In this document: positions 61,200-64,000 of the stretch, piece after piece | Numbering within the stretch: the stretch's first letter is position 1 | How the letters are laid out: every line of letters begins with the position of its first letter | NCBI GenBank assembly: GCA_002320005.1 | Contig: DCJK01000046.1 | Coordinates: 17,176-81,175 of the forward strand | Direction: 5' to 3' | DNA length: 64,000 bases | Origin: Firmicutes bacterium UBA1702 | Lineage (GTDB): Bacteria; Bacillota; Clostridia; Peptostreptococcales; Anaerovoracaceae | Notes under the pieces: model-generated | What the model was told of the DNA's origin: nothing | Seen by the model: the letters and a program-made list of their open reading frames with translations, nothing else | The model's database searches: none | Made by a program: the position numbers and the translations under genes

Positions 61200-62159
61200 A
61201 TGATATTTGAAAACGACTTTAATAATCTGACAGAAAATGAAATAGACCTTCTAAACAGCTACTTTGACGGATATGACTATCAGTCTTCCAGTCACACGTT
61301 CATTGCCAATTATATATGGAGAAATACTCACAAACTGACATGGCAGGTCATAGGTGAATATCTCTGCATAGCAGGACTGGGTACTCTTGAGACGGAGGAG
61401 GAGGAATATTTTATGTCTTTCCCTCTGACCAGAACCGGAAGTTATGACCCTGATAAAGTAAAAGAAACAATAGAAACGGCGGCGGCAATGTTCAGACAGA
61501 AGGGACAGGTATTCGAACTGAGTCTGATACCACAATCTCTCGTTCCGATATTAAAAGAAACTTTCGGAGATGATGTGGATGTTGAACACGACAGGGACGA
61601 TGATGATTATATCTACCTTAAGGAAGACCTTGTAGCCTTAAGCGGACGGAAACTGCATCAGAAAAAGAACCATCTGAACTATTTCCTCCGCAACTACAGC
61701 TTCACATACGAAGAAGCCACAGAAGAAACAGTGCCTGAAATAATGGAATATATACTGAGCAAGAACCAGTACAAACTAGGCGAAACGCCGGAGGAATGGA
61801 AGGAAATCCTGGAACTTGAAAATGTAGCCATAAAAGAGCTTCTTTCTTTTGTCGGCAAAGGACTTTTGTCAGGAATAATAAGAATAAATGGTAAAATTGA
61901 GGCGGTGACCCTAGGTGAGTTTGCTCAAACTCACAGCAAAGAAACAGTTATAGTGCATGTTGAAAAGGCCGACGACAGAATAAGAGGCCTGTATCAGGCC
62001 ATAAACAATGAATTCTGCAAGAGGCTTCCTGCAGAAACCATTTATGTAAACCGCGAAGAAGACATGGGAATGGAGAACCTCCGCCAGACAAAGATGTCCT
62101 ACAAACCCTTCAAAATGGCCGAAAAATACACCGCTGTATTCAAAGAAGATCATTGTTAA
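61200..62159 (+). CDS. DUF2156 (GNAT-like) protein
   Basis: A 319-residue protein of the DUF2156 family, related to the aminoacyl-transfer domain of lysyl-phosphatidylglycerol synthase. It has two GNAT-like halves; the second contains LLSGIIRINGKIEAVTLGEF and the conserved YVNREEDMGMENLRQTKMSY near the C-terminus. No membrane helices, so it lacks the flippase part. Last gene of the sirtuin operon; function unknown. Confidence 0.87.
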   Translation: MIFENDFNNLTENEIDLLNSYFDGYDYQSSSHTFIANYIWRNTHKLTWQVIGEYLCIAGLGTLETEEEEYFMSFPLTRTGSYDPDKVKETIETAAAMFRQKGQVFELSLIPQSLVPILKETFGDDVDVEHDRDDDDYIYLKEDLVALSGRKLHQKKNHLNYFLRNYSFTYEEATEETVPEIMEYILSKNQYKLGETPEEWKEILELENVAIKELLSFVGKGLLSGIIRINGKIEAVTLGEFAQTHSKETVIVHVEKADDRIRGLYQAINNEFCKRLPAETIYVNREEDMGMENLRQTKMSYKPFKMAEKYTAVFKEDHC

Positions 62160-62183
62160 TTTAAATACTTTCACACAAAGTAT

Positions 62184-62211
62184 TTGCGAATTGGATTAAA
62201 TATGATACAAT
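62184..62211 (+). promoter_or_regulatory. Candidate promoter for the thiolase gene
   Basis: TTGCGA (62184-62189) and TACAAT (62206-62211) with a 16-base spacer. A long leader of about 160 bases follows, containing the palindrome at 62313. Confidence 0.45.
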
Positions 62212-62312
62212 TTCAATAAGGTTTTGTATATGCGGAATGAGGTGAGAAAAATTTTTGTTAATTTTTTATCAAAAAGTGCTTGCTTTATTTCCTGCTTTGT
62301 GGTTAAATAATA

Positions 62313-62322
62313 TTGTATACAA
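62313..62322. promoter_or_regulatory. TTGTATACAA palindrome upstream of the thiolase gene
   Basis: The same 10-bp palindrome as in the alr leader, here followed by GATGT and placed 51 bp before the start. Possible operator of a GntR/FCD regulator. Confidence 0.35.
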
Positions 62323-62373
62323 GATGTATTAGTTATTTATATGTACAAAGAAATCTAAGGAGGATACACAAGA

Positions 62374-63552
62374 ATGAAAGAAGTTGTTATCGTAAGTGCT
62401 GCCAGAACACCTATTGGAAGCTTCGGCGGAGCATTAAAGGGAATCCCTACAAGAAAACTCGGTGCTATCGCAATCAAAGGCGCTGTTGAAAGAGCAGGAA
62501 TCAAGCCTGAAATGGTTGACGAAGTAATTATGGGTGCTGTACTGCAGGGTGGTTTAGGACAGAACGTTGCAAGACAGATGACTTTAGACGCAGGTCTTCC
62601 TATTGAAACACCTGCAATGACCATCAATAAAGTATGCGGTTCCGGACTGAGAGCTGTTGAGCTTGCTGCTCAGATAATCAAAGCAGGCGATGCAGATATC
62701 ATCGTTGCCGGCGGCGCAGAAAACATGTCTGCAACAGCATATGCGCTGCCTTCAGCAAGATGGGGCGCAAGAATGAACAACGCTCAGATGGTTGACATGA
62801 TGGTTAACGACGGTCTGTGGGACGCTTTCAACGGATATCACATGGGTATCACTGCAGAGAACGTTGCAGAACAGTGGGGAATCACAAGAGAAGAATTAGA
62901 CGAATTCTCAGTAATCTCCCAGAACAGAGCTGAAGAAGCTATCAAGGCAGGCAAGTTCAAGGACGAAATCGTACCTGTAGAAATCCCTCAGAGAAAAGGC
63001 GATCCAATCGTTTTCGATACAGATGAATTCCCTAAATTCGGAACTACAATTGATAAGGTTGCAAAATTAAAACCTGCATTTAAAAAAGACGGTATCGTAA
63101 CTGCCGCTAACGCTTCCGGAATCAATGATGCCGGAGCTGCAGTAGTTGTAATGTCAAAAGAAAAGGCTGAGGAACTGGGAATCAAGCCTCTGTGCACAAT
63201 CAAGTCCTATGCATCAGCAGGTGTTGATCCTTCAATCATGGGTGTGGGTCCTGTACCTGCTTCCAGAAAGGCTCTTGACAAGGCAGGTCTGACTATCGAG
63301 GATATCGACCTGGTAGAAGCTAACGAAGCATTTGCCGCTCAGTCACTGGCAGTAAGAAAAGATCTGAACTTAGATCCTGAAAAGACCAATGTAAACGGCG
63401 GAGCAATCGCAATTGGACACCCAATCGGAGCATCCGGCTGCAGAATCCTTATCACTCTGATCTACGAAATGATGAGAAGAGACTCCAAGTACGGTCTGGC
63501 AACACTGTGCATCGGTGGCGGTATGGGAACAGCCCTTATCGTTGAAAGATAA
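62374..63552 (+). CDS. thlA: Acetyl-CoA C-acetyltransferase (thiolase)
   Basis: A 392-residue biosynthetic thiolase that condenses two acetyl-CoA to acetoacetyl-CoA. Catalytic residues are Cys88 in NKVCGSG, His in AIGHPIGASG (about 348) and Cys in LCIGGGMG (about 378). Codon use is strongly biased to GGA, GCA and AAG, suggesting high expression. It would feed butyrate or related pathways; no hbd or crt is within the window. Confidence 0.96.
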   Translation: MKEVVIVSAARTPIGSFGGALKGIPTRKLGAIAIKGAVERAGIKPEMVDEVIMGAVLQGGLGQNVARQMTLDAGLPIETPAMTINKVCGSGLRAVELAAQIIKAGDADIIVAGGAENMSATAYALPSARWGARMNNAQMVDMMVNDGLWDAFNGYHMGITAENVAEQWGITREELDEFSVISQNRAEEAIKAGKFKDEIVPVEIPQRKGDPIVFDTDEFPKFGTTIDKVAKLKPAFKKDGIVTAANASGINDAGAAVVVMSKEKAEELGIKPLCTIKSYASAGVDPSIMGVGPVPASRKALDKAGLTIEDIDLVEANEAFAAQSLAVRKDLNLDPEKTNVNGGAIAIGHPIGASGCRILITLIYEMMRRDSKYGLATLCIGGGMGTALIVER

Positions 63553-63574
63553 TAATACTTACGATTCATATCAT

Positions 63575-63605
63575 GAGACCCGGCATATACCGGGTCTCTT
63601 TTTGA
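63575..63605 (+). terminator. Terminator of the thiolase gene
   Basis: Nine-base GC-rich arms GAGACCCGG/CCGGGTCTC with a six-base loop and TTTTT. Confidence 0.93.
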
Positions 63606-63669
63606 AATACATACTGCCGTCTTGACAGGAGGCTCATGTATGAAGTAATATATAATCACAAATGAATAC

Positions 63670-63835
63670 CACGCGGTGACATCTCGGAAGCAGGTCAGAA
63701 TCCTGCGCTGTGTCTCAGCAACCGTATTATCTGCGAAAGGGCATATAAGTCACTGGAGCCGAAGGCTCCGGGAAGACGTCCAAGTAGGTTAGAGGATTAA
63801 GTCGGTAGACCTGTCACTTTGGCGGCACATTTTGT
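63670..63835 (+). ncRNA. Cobalamin riboswitch
   Basis: Conserved elements in order: GCGGTGACATC, GAAGCAGGTCAGAATCCTGCGC, the B12 box-like AGCAACCGT, AGTCACTGG, CCGGGAAGACG and a closing GGTAGACCTG. This matches an adenosylcobalamin-class aptamer. The regulated gene is beyond the window. The stretch 63836-63960 shows further pairing (AATCAAA with TTTGATT) and no gene. Confidence 0.8.
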
Positions 63836-63960
63836 CTTCTGAGATAGGGCAATAGGTTTTTTTGATTGCGTGAAATATGTATTTACGCTGCATGCCGGGC
63901 GGCTGAATCTGCATAGTCCGGTTATGCCGGAATCAAACGCACAAAAGTAGACGACTGAAT

Positions 63961-63990
63961 AAGCACCCTCAGAAACGGGTGCTTTTGTTT
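63961..63990 (+). terminator. Terminator after the cobalamin riboswitch
   Basis: Eight-base arms AAGCACCC/GGGTGCTT followed by TTGTTTT; a likely ligand-controlled terminator upstream of the next gene. Confidence 0.85.
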
Positions 63991-64000
63991 TACTTTAAAA

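Overview
The window looks like chromosome of an anaerobic, low-to-mid GC Gram-positive bacterium of the Clostridia, possibly of the Anaerovoracaceae / Eubacteriales family XIII type. This is inferred from gene content and not from a marker gene: a six-gene Rnf complex, ferredoxin-type proteins, a FeoAAB ferrous iron importer, a thiolase, ECF-type vitamin transporters, THF and cobalamin riboswitches, strong AGGAGG-like ribosome binding sites and many intrinsic terminators. There is no rRNA, no CRISPR array, no intact transposon and no prophage.

Layout. 0-7 kb: a lipoprotein and an amidohydrolase-like protein without its metal ligands (minus strand), a DUF2284 protein with a uridine-kinase-like P-loop protein, a decayed PEBP gene, alanine racemase, a sodium:neurotransmitter-symporter family transporter, and a 91-residue stand-alone NrdD glycyl-radical-like domain. 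7-14 kb: a plus-strand run with tadA, an Ig-like membrane protein, ispE, a GntR/FCD regulator, a GT51 transglycosylase, a methyltransferase, a GH18 protein, an AI-2E family permease and tRNA-Leu. 14-17.5 kb: an XpaC-TelA-LemA-TPM operon. 17.5-22.7 kb: an iron module with a DtxR-type regulator divergent from feoA-feoA-feoB, two tiny Cys-rich membrane proteins, DUF2325 and DUF3793, with GTTAGC-N4-GCTAAC palindromes that look like its operators.

22.7-30 kb: SPFH and NfeD proteins, a CDF metal exporter, a TSCPD protein, a YlmH-like S4 protein, a TIM-barrel protein, moaA and a phosphatase, then a decayed patch beside tRNA-Lys that holds remains of a tyrosine recombinase and of a WLRS-motif protein. 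30-41 kb: a trio ending in a UPF0182 protein, a large glutamine synthetase, serS, and a YtrA-type GntR regulator with its ABC transporter and a clear operator. 41-47 kb: a THF riboswitch with a FolT-like transporter, then a TetR regulator divergent from an ornithine-cyclodeaminase-like gene, a PutP-like symporter and an Orn/Lys/Arg decarboxylase-family gene.

47-56 kb: rnfCDGEAB, a cold shock protein, a small repeat protein, and a leftward EFR1 / Gx-transporter / NusG-II cluster divergent from apbE. ApbE would attach FMN to the Rnf subunits, so this stretch is an energy-conservation and flavin-electron-transfer district. 56-64 kb: a MocR/PdxR-type regulator that lacks the PLP lysine next to an ECF vitamin transporter, a patatin-like phospholipase, a sirtuin-SurE-isochorismatase-DUF2156 operon, a thiolase, and a cobalamin riboswitch whose gene lies beyond the window.
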